Part shown: positions 8,101 to 16,915 of the stretch, in pieces | Layout: each line of letters opens with the position of its first letter | How positions within the stretch are numbered: the first letter of the stretch is position 1 | Source of the DNA: Phyllobacterium zundukense | GTDB lineage: Bacteria; Pseudomonadota; Alphaproteobacteria; Rhizobiales; Rhizobiaceae | Direction: 5' to 3' | Length of the DNA stretch: 64,000 nt | Assembly: GCF_025452195.1 (NCBI RefSeq) | Contig: NZ_CP104973.1 | Span: 1,426,001 to 1,490,000 of the forward strand | The notes under the pieces: generated by a model | The model's database searches: none | The model's input: the letters and a program-made list of their open reading frames with translations, nothing else | What the model was told of the DNA's origin: nothing | Program-made: the position numbers and the translations under genes

Positions 8101-8153
8101 TGCTACCGCAATAAAATGATTAATTTTCAAATGCTTGTAAAGTTTGAACCAGC

Positions 8154-8178
8154 GGAACAAACGCAAAACCCGGCCGTT
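8154..8178 (+). promoter_or_regulatory. EcfG promoter directly against the CsbD start codon
   Basis: GGAAC (8154-8158), 16-bp spacer, CGTT (8175-8178): exact consensus. The CsbD ATG is at 8181, only 2 nt after the -10, so the start would lie upstream of or at the transcription start. Either the gene has lost its leader or it is read from the farther promoter at 8002-8027. Confidence 0.6.
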
Positions 8179-8180
8179 TA

Positions 8181-8373
8181 ATGGGTAGTACCAGCGACAA
8201 ACTTTCCGGCGCAGCCAAACAAGGCTGCTGGCCATGTCAGGCAGGCTGCCGGTAAGGCGACCGGATCGAAGGAAATGCAGGCGAAGGGCAAAATGCAGGC
8301 AATGAAAGGCGAAGCACAGCAAGCCAAGGGGCGAACCAAGGATGCTGTGAAAAAGGTTGTCAATAAGGCCTGA
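8181..8373 (+). pseudogene. CsbD family stress protein, frameshifted
   Basis: The frame from ATG 8181 reads MGSTSDKLSGAAK, then is derailed and stops after 24 codons. Removing one A in the AAAC at 8217-8220 restores a continuous 63-residue CsbD-like protein (NKAAGHVRQAAGKATG, then KEMQAKGKMQAMKG, ending VKKVVNKA). The span of 193 nt (3n+1) agrees with one extra base. CsbD proteins are small helical stress-induced proteins. The gene also lacks a Shine-Dalgarno before the ATG. A sequencing error in the short A run is the alternative. Confidence 0.75.
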
Positions 8374-8496
8374 TCGCCTTTGTCACCTCGAATTTTAGCC
8401 GGTCCCTTGTCGGGGCCGGTTGCTTTTCGTTTGATAGTCTGTCGTGCTGTGTTTTTATGTTGAAATCAGACTTTCAAGCTTTAAGGAAAACGGCCG

Positions 8497-9302
8497 ATGA
8501 GGATTAATGTGGGGTGTGAACTGACGTTCGAGTTTACGCAGGAAACGCCTCTGATTGCCATTTTGAATGTGCATCATTCGCGTTTTGCCGATCTGGAAGG
8601 CATCGAGACGTTCCAGACCACATTTGGCGCCAGGGTCGACGGCTATCACGACCAGTTCGGCAACTGGTGTAATCGTATTCTCGCTGCACCGGGCACTTTT
8701 TTTGCTCCACAAATGCCGTCGTCAACGACAGCGGCATGCCAGATCCTGTGGTTCTCGATGCTGTTCAGCACCGGGTGCAAGATCTTCCGGATGAAACGCT
8801 GGTCTACCTTATGGGCAGCCGCTATTGCGAGACCGATTTGTTGAGCGAGGAGGCGTGGCGCCTGTTCGGCCACGTACCGGAAGGCTGGCAGCGTGTTCAG
8901 GCAGTGTGTGATTTCGTGCACAATCACATTGTGTTTGGCTATGAACATTCGAACCCTACCCGCACGGCATCCTCGGCGTATTTCGAAGGCCGCGGTGTGT
9001 GCCGTGATTTCACGCATCTTGCAGTTGCCTTTTCCCGCTGCCTGAATATTCCGACGCGCTATTGCACTGGATATATAACCGATATCGGCATACCATCACC
9101 ACACGCGGAAATGGACTTTTGTGCGTGGATGGAGGTTTACCTCGGGGGTCAGTGGCACGCTTTTGATCCCCGTAACAATCAGCCCCGAATAGGCCGGATC
9201 AAGGTGGCGCATGGGCGCGACGCGGCAGATGTGCCCCTGACGAATATTTTCGGGCCGAATGTTCTGACGAAATTCAAGGTTTGGGCCGGCGAAGCTGTTT
9301 AA
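8497..9302 (+). pseudogene. Transglutaminase-like cysteine peptidase family protein, split by a frameshift in a T7 run
   Basis: The 5' part (MRINVGCELTFEF from 8497, RBS AAGGAAAA) matches the beta-sandwich N-terminus of bacterial transglutaminase-like proteins. After the T7 tract at 8697-8703 the homology jumps to another frame (NAVVNDSGMPDPVVLDAVQ onward), which runs to 9302. One more T would join them into about 268 residues. The catalytic region is intact: GRGVCRDFTHLAVAF (Cys), then the AWMEVYLGGQWHAFDPRNN segment (Asp). The position before AWMEVYL, often His or Ser in relatives, is Cys. It could be a real mutation, a phase-variable tract or an assembly error. Confidence 0.75.
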
Positions 9303-9378
9303 TCCGTGTTTTTCGCAACCTTCTGCGCTTCCCGCAGTTTTGTACGGGAGACATTGGCGACGCCAAGGAGGAAAATGC

Positions 9379-9621
9379 ATGAGCCAAAGAGCGATCGATT
9401 TCGTTAATAATTGGATCGACATCAATGTCGATGCCAACAAACCGGCAGATATGGCACATCACGATCGTCGACCCAAACAGCTGGCCGAGAAATGTGCCGC
9501 TGATGCGGAAGCTGCGGGTATTTCCGAATCCGAGATCAAGGATGGTCTGGGTGACCTGGAAATTTGCATGATCACTGCGATAGACCGGGCTGCACTGGCC
9601 AAGGAAAGCAAGCAGGCTTGA
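9379..9621 (+). CDS. DUF768 family small protein
   Basis: 80 residues (MSQRAIDFVNNWIDINV, then PKQLAEKCAADAEAAGISESEI, then GDLEICMITAIDRA), resembling the DUF768 family of rhizobia: an N-terminal helix with Trp and a helical acidic remainder. The function is unknown. The start at 9379 is set by AAGGAGGAAA; a frame open to 9340 has no site. It converges on dnaE2, 4 nt apart. Confidence 0.72.
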   Translation: MSQRAIDFVNNWIDINVDANKPADMAHHDRRPKQLAEKCAADAEAAGISESEIKDGLGDLEICMITAIDRAALAKESKQA

Positions 9622-9625
9622 ACGG

Positions 9626-12600
9626 TCAGTGAAAATCTCTTGATCTTGGTAAAATACGCACCTTGCGTGGATGGCTGGCCCGTGGTCGATCCGGGACCGG
9701 ATGTATCACTTCGTCGCTATGGGACACAGGTAGGATGGTTCGTTGTTCGGAGAGACGATAGAGATCTCCGGTCCGATCGAACAGTTTTCTGGCAACAATG
9801 TGGACGACATTGTCGGCGCTCTGAACAGTTCCTTCGATCATGATCAAGCGTGATCCCATGACTTCCTTGCGATATTTTTCCAGTAGTTTTGCCCAGACAA
9901 CGATATTGGCTATGCCGGTTTCATCCTCAATTGTCATAAAGACAACTTTGCCATTGCCGGGCCTTTGCCGGACAGTGATCACGCCGGCAAGTTTGACGCG
10001 TCGATTATTGTTCAGAGTGTTTGCCTGCTTGCATGTTACAATGTTTTCAGCCGCCAACACTTCACGCAGGAACTGCATAGGATGGCCTTTGAGCGAGAGC
10101 CGCGTCGATTCATAGTCGGCAATGACATGTTCGGACATTTTCATTTGCGGTAGCCTGGTCTCGGCTTCCCTTGCCAATTCATTTGTTTCAGCAGCCTGGA
10201 ATAGTGGCAGTGTTTCATTGTTGGGGAAACGACGGACCGCCCAGAGTGCTTCACGGCGATCGATTTCCAGCGAACGGAACGCATCGGCATCAGCAAGGAG
10301 AATAAAGGCTCGTCTTTCCAGTCGCGTCAGACGGCGCAATTCTTCAATGTCACTGTAGTGGCGCTTGCGTTTTGCACAAATCTCGTCCGCCCAGGCTTTC
10401 GAAAAGCCTTCGACTTGTCGAAAGCCCAAACGCAAGGCAAGATTATTCTTGTCGATGCGTTCCAGCGTGTTGTCCCACTCGCTGAAGTTTATATCGACGG
10501 GACGTACCTCGACATCATGCTCGCGTGCATCGCGGATGATCTGTGCGGGAGCATAAAAACCCATCGGTTGTGAGTTCAAAAGTGCCGCAGCGAATGTCGC
10601 TGGATGGTGGCATTTGATCCAGGAGGAAATATAAACGAGGATCGCAAAACTTGCCGCATGGCTTTCTGGGAAACCATACTCACCAAAGCCCTTGATCTGG
10701 TTGAAGCAGTTTTCGGCAAAGCTTCGCTCATAACCACGGCGAACCATACCTTCCACCATTTGTTTCTCCATCTCATGGATCGTGCCGACATTGCGGAATG
10801 TGGCCATGGAACGGCGCAATTTATTGGCTTCGTCGGGGGTGAATTTTGCCGCCTCGATGGCAATGCGCATGGCTTGTTCTTGGAATAGAGGTACACCAAG
10901 GGTTTTTTCAAGGACATTGCGTAGTTCATCCTTATCGCCCTCGTCAGGGGAAGGAGATGGATAGTGGACTCTCTCTATTTTACTGCGCCGGCGCAGATAG
11001 GGATGGACCATATCGCCCTGGATTGGACCAGGACGAACGATGGCAACTTCGATTACCAGATCATAGAATTTTCTAGGCTGAAGACGCGGCAGCATATTCA
11101 TTTGTGCGCGGCTTTCCACCTGGAACACACCAAGGGAATCGGCATTGCAGAGCATGTCGTAAACGGCGGAGTCTTCCTGGGGGATCGTTGCCAGTTCGTA
11201 ACGGTTGCCCCCATGAAGATGAATGAGATCAAAAGCCTTGCGAATGCAGGTCAGCATACCAAGTGACAGCACATCCACCTTCATGATGTTCAGTTCGTCG
11301 ATGTCATCCTTATCCCACTCTATGAATGTACGGTCTTTCATGGCCGCAGGACCGACAGGGACGGTTTCGTCCAAACGCTCCTGCGTCAGTACAAATCCGC
11401 CCACATGCTGGGAAAGGTGGCGTGGAAAACCAATCAATTCGGTCGCCAGCCGGACGGCACGCCGTATCATGACATTATCGGGATCCAGTCCAGCTTGCCG
11501 AACCTCGTTCTTTTCAACCGCCGTACCCCAACTGCCCCAGACCATATTGGCCAGCGCAGCAGTAACGTCTTCTGTCAGTCCCAAAGCCTTGCCCACATCA
11601 CGGATAGCGCTGCGCGGTCGGTAACTGATGACAGTGGCCACGATAGCCGCACGATTGCGGCCGTAACGCTTATAAACCCATTGCATCACTTCTTCGCGAC
11701 GTTCATGCTCGAAATCGACATCGATATCCGGTGGTTCTTTCCGCTCCGCCGAGAGGAACCGTTCGAACAAGACGTCCGTGTGTTTTGGATCAACTGCTGT
11801 GATAGCAAGACAATAACAGACTGCGGAATTGGCAGCGGAGCCGCGGCCCTGGCAAAGAATATTCTGCGAGCGGGCATATTTGACGATGTCATAAACCGTA
11901 AGGAAATAGGGCGCATATTCAAGCCCTTCGATTATCGCCAGCTCCTTCCGTAGAATCGCACATACCTTTTCCGGAATGCCTTCAGGATAGCGCATTGCAG
12001 CACCTTTCCACGTTTCCTCGGATAGATATTGTTGCGGTGTCTTGCCTGGTGGCACAGGTTCGTCAGGATAGTCATATTTCAGCTGATCGAGCGAAAAGAA
12101 GATCGGCTCAACGAAACGCTGCGTTTCCTGAAGTGCTCGGGGGAAATGCCGGAAAAGTCGCTGCATTTCATCAGGCGATTTCAAATGACGTTCCGCATTC
12201 TTTTCCAGCTTGCGTCCGGCCGTATCGATCGTGACGTGCTCGCGAATGCAGGTCAGCACATCCTGCAACGGCCGCCGTGCAGCGGTGTGATAAAGCACAT
12301 TATTGATCGCCAGCAAGGGAACTTTGACCTCAGCTGCAATACGCGCCAGCTTTTCACCATACCGCCGGTCTGCACCTTGATGCGGCATGGCAAGACCAAG
12401 CCAGACTGAGTCTGGTGCTGCCATTGAAATTATCTTGAGGAAATCAGCAAATTTCCTATCAGAGTGATCTGGAGGAATGACCGCTATTTGGAAGCCCCCT
12501 GCACGGAAGATAAAATCCGCAAATACCAGATGGCACTCACCCTTGATTTTCGCCCGTTCCTTGCCTTCACTCAAAAGACGGCAGAGCTGACCATAGGCGG

Positions 12601-12871
12601 CGCGGTCGCGTGGGTAGACGAGCAGATCTGGCGTGTCGTCGATAAAGACCAACCTGCATCCAATAAAGAGATTCAATCGTATTCCTGCTTTTTCCTTGAG
12701 CTCATTATGAGCCTTATAGGCCCGCACCACACCTGCCAGTGTGTTGCGGTCAGCGATGCCTATACCATCGAGCCCGAGTATGGCTGCAGCCTGCACCAGT
12801 TCATGCGGTTGCGAGGCGCCCTCAAGAAAGGAAAAATTACTGGTGACAGCAAGTTCCGTGTAAGGTGGCAT
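9626..12871 (-). CDS. dnaE2: Error-prone DNA polymerase DnaE2 (ImuC)
   Basis: 1081 residues: an N-terminal PHP domain (LAVTSNFSFLEGASQPHELV, ADRNTLAGVVRAY), the C-family polymerase core with the catalytic PDIDVDFEHERRE motif, fingers and tandem HhH, and a C-terminal OB fold (VKLAGVITVRQRPG, FMTIEDETG). It lacks the C-terminal tau/beta-interaction tail of DnaE1, as usual for DnaE2. It performs translesion synthesis with ImuA and ImuB in SOS mutagenesis. Its ATG overlaps the imuB stop in TGATG, so translation is coupled. It is the last gene of the SOS-box-controlled operon. Confidence 0.95.
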   Translation of the reverse strand: MPPYTELAVTSNFSFLEGASQPHELVQAAAILGLDGIGIADRNTLAGVVRAYKAHNELKEKAGIRLNLFIGCRLVFIDDTPDLLVYPRDRAAYGQLCRLLSEGKERAKIKGECHLVFADFIFRAGGFQIAVIPPDHSDRKFADFLKIISMAAPDSVWLGLAMPHQGADRRYGEKLARIAAEVKVPLLAINNVLYHTAARRPLQDVLTCIREHVTIDTAGRKLEKNAERHLKSPDEMQRLFRHFPRALQETQRFVEPIFFSLDQLKYDYPDEPVPPGKTPQQYLSEETWKGAAMRYPEGIPEKVCAILRKELAIIEGLEYAPYFLTVYDIVKYARSQNILCQGRGSAANSAVCYCLAITAVDPKHTDVLFERFLSAERKEPPDIDVDFEHERREEVMQWVYKRYGRNRAAIVATVISYRPRSAIRDVGKALGLTEDVTAALANMVWGSWGTAVEKNEVRQAGLDPDNVMIRRAVRLATELIGFPRHLSQHVGGFVLTQERLDETVPVGPAAMKDRTFIEWDKDDIDELNIMKVDVLSLGMLTCIRKAFDLIHLHGGNRYELATIPQEDSAVYDMLCNADSLGVFQVESRAQMNMLPRLQPRKFYDLVIEVAIVRPGPIQGDMVHPYLRRRSKIERVHYPSPSPDEGDKDELRNVLEKTLGVPLFQEQAMRIAIEAAKFTPDEANKLRRSMATFRNVGTIHEMEKQMVEGMVRRGYERSFAENCFNQIKGFGEYGFPESHAASFAILVYISSWIKCHHPATFAAALLNSQPMGFYAPAQIIRDAREHDVEVRPVDINFSEWDNTLERIDKNNLALRLGFRQVEGFSKAWADEICAKRKRHYSDIEELRRLTRLERRAFILLADADAFRSLEIDRREALWAVRRFPNNETLPLFQAAETNELAREAETRLPQMKMSEHVIADYESTRLSLKGHPMQFLREVLAAENIVTCKQANTLNNNRRVKLAGVITVRQRPGNGKVVFMTIEDETGIANIVVWAKLLEKYRKEVMGSRLIMIEGTVQSADNVVHIVARKLFDRTGDLYRLSEQRTILPVSHSDEVIHPVPDRPRASHPRKVRILPRSRDFH

Positions 12872-14427
12872 CAGGCGAAAATCCCGTGCAGAAACCAGCG
12901 CGGTGTGGGATCGCCACGCTCGTACAAGCCTTCGCGAAACACCCAGAAACGACGGCCTCTATTGTCTTCGAGGCGGTAATAATCCCGCGTCAGCGCGCCG
13001 GCATGTTCGCGCCACCACTCGGGGGCGATGCGTTCCGGTCCCTCTGCCAAGATGATAATATGCTGAACCAGGCGCCAGGTGAATCGTGCCGGGGCGGCAT
13101 CAGGGACTTCAAACGTCGCATCAATCCGCTCGGGTGGCTGAAACAATCGGATTGGCCGCTCTGGAGGATTGCCAGGATTATGTTCTGATGCCCGTTCAAA
13201 TACTACGTCCTGTCTTGAGGAAGCGGCAGATTCCAGTGAAACCGCCCGTTCGGGAATATATGTGTCGACAGGCAGCGGGCGCAGCACACGGGAATTGCCA
13301 AGACGGATGGAAAGCCGATCGACAAGCGTGTTGATCTCTTCTGTTTCCTGCGCCCTGTTGTCGAGGCTTTTTTGGATCGCTTGGCTCTGTTCCACACGAA
13401 TAGCGGCAAGCCGGATGATATCAAAACCATAACCGGCATCGAGCGGATCGCTAAGTGTGGAAAGCCGCTCTTTCAATAGTCGAAACATGCTTTTTGTTTC
13501 GGTAATGGGGTGTCCGGCGTGAATACTGATGCGGCGTACATTGCCATCGGCGCGAAAGAAGCTGGCTTCGATCTCGCGGGCACCCTCAACTCTTTGTTGC
13601 AGGCGACGGAAAAGTTCGTCGCTCAAAGACAGAAGAACGTGTTCCACGGATTCCATGGCGATGAGGGATTCCGCCATACGCCGCTCGACCATGCAGACAG
13701 GGACGATACGGCGAGGGGTAATAGGTTCGTCCTGACGACCGAACAATGCATCGAGACGACTGACAAGATTTGCGCCAAAACGCGCCGTGAGTGCAGCTCG
13801 GGGCAAGACATCGATATCACCCACGCTGCGTAAGCCTGCACGCTTGAGACCGGCGAGATGTTTCTCTTCGATATCGAGACTGATAAGAGGCAAGGCGTAT
13901 AATCGGCGCGTCTCGTCATTCCGGTCGACGATGCCGCCGGGCGAGTGCCGCGCAAGAGCACGTGCTGCAGCGGGATTGCTTGCAAGCGCAGTCCGGACGA
14001 TCACGCCATTGCGCTGAAGACGCTTATGGATATCTTCAATAAGCTGGCTTTCATCGCCAAAAAGATGAATGCAGCCGGTCAGGTCGAGAAGGAGGCCATG
14101 AGGCTCATCAAGTGCCACAAGCGGTGTATAGCGATCACACCAATCGGCCAGTTTTTCAAGCAGGGCAACATCCTTGCGCGGTGAGGCGAAAGCGATATCC
14201 AGCTTTTCAAATTGCGCGCGTGCATCTGTCAGAGCCATGCCCTTGTAGAGCCCCGCCTTGGCTGCCTTTTCATCGACAGCCGTCAGCCGCAAGGCATTGG
14301 CAAGTTTGTCCACCACGATCTGGTGTTGATCAGTATGGGCGCGTCCCGGATTTTCGCGTTTGAGGCGGTCGGTAGGAAGGTGCGGAAACCATAGTGCCAG
14401 AAACCGGCTCGATCTGTCTGAAAACAT
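12871..14427 (-). CDS. imuB: Y-family-like mutasome protein ImuB
   Basis: About 518 residues related to DinB-type polymerases. The N-terminus (SSRFLALWFPHLPTDRLKR) lacks the usual catalytic DMDAFFAS acidic motif, which is characteristic of ImuB, the catalytically dead scaffold that links the beta clamp, ImuA and DnaE2. A helix-hairpin-helix region (LAGLKRAGLRSVGDIDVLPRA) and little-finger domain follow. I prefer ATG 14427 because a GGGAAA site precedes it; GTG 14436 and ATG 14433 are alternatives. Its 5' end overlaps imuA by about 100 nt. Confidence 0.92.
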   Translation of the reverse strand: MFSDRSSRFLALWFPHLPTDRLKRENPGRAHTDQHQIVVDKLANALRLTAVDEKAAKAGLYKGMALTDARAQFEKLDIAFASPRKDVALLEKLADWCDRYTPLVALDEPHGLLLDLTGCIHLFGDESQLIEDIHKRLQRNGVIVRTALASNPAAARALARHSPGGIVDRNDETRRLYALPLISLDIEEKHLAGLKRAGLRSVGDIDVLPRAALTARFGANLVSRLDALFGRQDEPITPRRIVPVCMVERRMAESLIAMESVEHVLLSLSDELFRRLQQRVEGAREIEASFFRADGNVRRISIHAGHPITETKSMFRLLKERLSTLSDPLDAGYGFDIIRLAAIRVEQSQAIQKSLDNRAQETEEINTLVDRLSIRLGNSRVLRPLPVDTYIPERAVSLESAASSRQDVVFERASEHNPGNPPERPIRLFQPPERIDATFEVPDAAPARFTWRLVQHIIILAEGPERIAPEWWREHAGALTRDYYRLEDNRGRRFWVFREGLYERGDPTPRWFLHGIFA

Positions 14428-15115
14428 GATCATCACTTTCCCATTGCAGGATCCAATGGCCTGTCATTCCCTGTCTGTTGCGTATGAGCGTGGCGTCGAA
14501 AACCGGATGGCCTGGTGCATTGGCGCCACTTGATTGTGAAGGTGCGGCCCTGATCAACCAGCGTGTGATGGCAGCATTTTCGCTGGGGTATGCACCCAAT
14601 CGTAGAAGAAAAGCCGGCACATCGGTTTGTTGCGCAGTCAGCAGCAGTTTGCGTGAGGCGGTCAGATCCAGACACTTCGGGTTGCTCCAAGGCGCAATAA
14701 TGACGGCACCCGTGCCACGAATACCGAGACTGTCCGAAGCAGCTTTCAAAACATCCTGCGGGGAGGCGCATCGCACGATAATGAGGCGTTGCGGATCAAG
14801 CCCGATATTTTGCAAGCCGGGAGCATATGGGAAGCCATTCTCTTGCGCTGCAAAATCTTCTTCCAACCATAGAATAGGGCTTTGATCCGGGGAAGCGCGC
14901 AGGACAAGGGCAATGGCGAAACCGGTCGCCGCACCTGCGTCGCCAGCTTCTTCTGCGAAGATTTCATGCACGGCACCACGCTGCATACCCTCGTGGAATA
15001 CGCGGTCGATTTCATTGTCCCCAAGGTCAAAGGTGGAGCGCTGCGCAGCATGCGCATTCCTTTCTCCAAGAGAGGCTATGTCGCGTCTCAACGCCGTAAG
15101 ATCGACGGTTGTCAC
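14330..15115 (-). CDS. imuA: Mutasome RecA-like/SulA-like protein ImuA
   Basis: 261 residues of the ImuA family: an N-terminal helix, the segment GAVHEIFAEEAGDAGAATGFA, and a RecA-like fold with ILWLEEDFAAQENG and SLGIRGTGAVIIAPWS. ImuA interacts with ImuB and RecA in damage-induced mutagenesis. The start is GTG at 15115 with a GAAAGG site about 9 nt upstream. It is the first gene of imuA-imuB-dnaE2. A LexA-type box begins 18 nt before the start codon. Confidence 0.9.
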   Translation of the reverse strand: MTTVDLTALRRDIASLGERNAHAAQRSTFDLGDNEIDRVFHEGMQRGAVHEIFAEEAGDAGAATGFAIALVLRASPDQSPILWLEEDFAAQENGFPYAPGLQNIGLDPQRLIIVRCASPQDVLKAASDSLGIRGTGAVIIAPWSNPKCLDLTASRKLLLTAQQTDVPAFLLRLGAYPSENAAITRWLIRAAPSQSSGANAPGHPVFDATLIRNRQGMTGHWILQWESDDHVFRQIEPVSGTMVSAPSYRPPQTRKSGTRPY

Positions 15116-15132
15116 TACGGTAGCCTTTCAAT

Positions 15133-15147
15133 GTTCATGATATGTTC
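15133..15147. promoter_or_regulatory. LexA SOS box of the imuA-imuB-dnaE2 operon
   Basis: GTTC (15133-15136), 7 bp, GTTC (15144-15147): the direct-repeat SOS box recognised by alphaproteobacterial LexA. It lies 18 bp upstream of the imuA start, suited to block transcription until DNA damage. Confidence 0.85.
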
Positions 15148-15207
15148 TATTATGGAATCCGATGACAGCAAGAGTCAAGCGGCATGTGTCAGGTTGTGGG
15201 TGCGCCA

Positions 15208-15636
15208 TTATCGATCGATACGGGTGGAGAGAATAATCGACGACATGGTGCGTTCGACACCTTCAAGAGCGCCGATCTCGTCGAGCAATTTGTCCAGTTC
15301 CTGTATCGAAGGTGCTTCAACGATAACGATCATATCGAATTGACCGCTAACAGAATGAAGCGTTCTGACCCAGGCGATTTTCCGCAAGGCCGCCTCAACC
15401 TTCACAGCCAGTTTCGGCAAGGCCGTCACCAGCACATGCGCCTTGACCAGGTTCTGTTCGTATTCGGGGGAAAGCTGAACGCTATACCGCCTTATCATAC
15501 CGCGTTTTTCCAACCGCTCGATGCGGCTTTGCACAGTGGTGCGTGATACGCGCAGCTTGCGGGCAAGCTCGGCAGTCGAGGCTCTCGCATTCTCGCGCAG
15601 CAATGAAAGCAGGGCATGATCGGCTTCTGACAGCAT
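15208..15636 (-). CDS. Lrp/AsnC family transcriptional regulator
   Basis: About 142 residues: an AsnC-type winged helix-turn-helix (LSEADHALLSLLREN, then STAELARKLRVSRTTVQSRIERLEKRGMI) followed by a RAM ligand-binding domain (KLAVKVEAALRKIAWVRTLHSVSGQFDMIVIVEA). The frame is open to ATG 15657; I choose 15636 because only that ATG has a GGGA site. Divergent from the saccharopine-dehydrogenase-like gene, with a perfect inverted repeat between them, so it probably controls that enzyme in response to an amino acid. Confidence 0.9.
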   Translation of the reverse strand: MLSEADHALLSLLRENARASTAELARKLRVSRTTVQSRIERLEKRGMIRRYSVQLSPEYEQNLVKAHVLVTALPKLAVKVEAALRKIAWVRTLHSVSGQFDMIVIVEAPSIQELDKLLDEIGALEGVERTMSSIILSTRIDR

Positions 15637-15724
15637 ATTGACAAATCCCATCGGCATATCGCCAAAATTATGGCGTTGTTTCGTCAGTTTACAGACTTCA
15701 TTTCGCCGAGCAATATGCGAAATT

Positions 15725-15743
15725 CATATAAAGTTTTTATATG
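15725..15743. promoter_or_regulatory. Perfect inverted repeat, candidate Lrp operator
   Basis: CATATAAA-GTT-TTTATATG: 8-bp arms with a 3-bp centre, AT-rich as typical for Lrp sites, 13 bp before the start codon of the divergent dehydrogenase-like gene. Confidence 0.55.
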
Positions 15744-15756
15744 CGAGGGGAATCAC

Positions 15757-16860
15757 ATGAAAGAGATCGTTGTCGTTGGAGCAGGGAAAATCGGCGGGAC
15801 CATCGCCAATCTTCTGGCTGGTACGGGAGATTATCGCGTAACGGTCGTCGACCGGTCACACGCCCAGCTTGATGCTTTGGACGTATCGCCGCTCGTTGAA
15901 ACCGCCTGCATCGAGATTGCTGAAGCCGGAGCGCTTGAAAGCGTTCTCAATGGCAAATTCGCCGTGCTGAGTGCAGCCCCGTTCCATCTGACCACGCGCA
16001 TAGCAGAAGCTGCCGCCAAATCGGGCGTGCATTATCTCGATCTGACCGAAGACGTGGCCAGCACGCGCATCGTCAAGCAGCTGGCAATGACTGCCAAGAC
16101 CGCTTTCATTCCCCAATGCGGCCTTGCTCCGGGTTTCATCTCGATTGTAGCCAACGATCTGGCTAAGCGCTTCGATACGCTGGAAAGCGTGCGCATGCGC
16201 GTCGGCGCACTGCCGCAATATCCATCCAATGCGCTGAACTACAATCTGACATGGAGCACGGACGGGGTCATCAACGAGTATTGCGAACCGTGCGAAGCGA
16301 TTGTCGATGGCGAGTTGACTGAGGTGCCGCCGCTTGAAGAGCGCGAGGAATTCTCGCTCGACGGGGTGACCTATGAGGCGTTCAATACGTCAGGCGGCCT
16401 TGGCACATTGTGCGAAACGCTCCTCGGCAAGGTGCGAACACTCAACTATCGCACCATCCGCTATCCGGGGCACGCGGCCATCATGAAGGCGCTGCTCAAC
16501 GACCTTGGACTGCGTGACCGCCGTGACGTTTTCAAGGATATCCTTGAAAACGCCTTGCCATCTACCCTCCAGGATGTCGTCGTGATTTTCGTTACGGTCA
16601 GCGGCCGCAAGAAGGGCCGCCTTCTTCAGGAAACCTATGCCAACAAGGTCTATAGCGGCCATATCGGGTCGCAGCTATATAGCGGGATACAGATCACGAC
16701 GGCGTCGGCCATTTGCGCCGTGCTTGACATGCTTGCGAACGGCGCCTTGCCGCAGCAAGGCTTCCTCAAGCAGGAAGATATTGCGCTCGACGCGTTTCTC
16801 GCAAATCGTTTCGGTAAGGCCTATGCGCAGGCGGAATCAGCTGGACGGCTGGTTGCCTAA
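15757..16860 (+). CDS. Saccharopine dehydrogenase-like NAD(P)-dependent oxidoreductase
   Basis: 367 residues: a Rossmann domain (VVVGAGKIGGTIANLLAG, acidic VVDR at the end of beta2) and the saccharopine dehydrogenase C-terminal alpha/beta domain (QCGLAPGFISIVANDLAK, PSNALNYNLTWSTDGVINEY). Members act in lysine degradation or related amino-acid metabolism. The Lrp-type neighbour supports an amino-acid substrate, but which one cannot be told. The start at 15757 follows GCGAGGGG; a frame open from 15670 would span the operator. It ends in a bidirectional terminator. Confidence 0.85.
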   Translation: MKEIVVVGAGKIGGTIANLLAGTGDYRVTVVDRSHAQLDALDVSPLVETACIEIAEAGALESVLNGKFAVLSAAPFHLTTRIAEAAAKSGVHYLDLTEDVASTRIVKQLAMTAKTAFIPQCGLAPGFISIVANDLAKRFDTLESVRMRVGALPQYPSNALNYNLTWSTDGVINEYCEPCEAIVDGELTEVPPLEEREEFSLDGVTYEAFNTSGGLGTLCETLLGKVRTLNYRTIRYPGHAAIMKALLNDLGLRDRRDVFKDILENALPSTLQDVVVIFVTVSGRKKGRLLQETYANKVYSGHIGSQLYSGIQITTASAICAVLDMLANGALPQQGFLKQEDIALDAFLANRFGKAYAQAESAGRLVA

Positions 16861-16869
16861 CCCAGAAAC

Positions 16870-16896
16870 AAAAAGGCCACCTTGGGTGGCCTTTTT
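16870..16896. terminator. Bidirectional rho-independent terminator
   Basis: AAAAAGGCCAC (16870-16880), loop of 5, GTGGCCTTTTT (16886-16896). It serves the convergent genes ending at 16860 (+) and 16916 (-). Confidence 0.9.
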
Positions 16897-16915
16897 GCTA
16901 TTATGAACTCAATGA

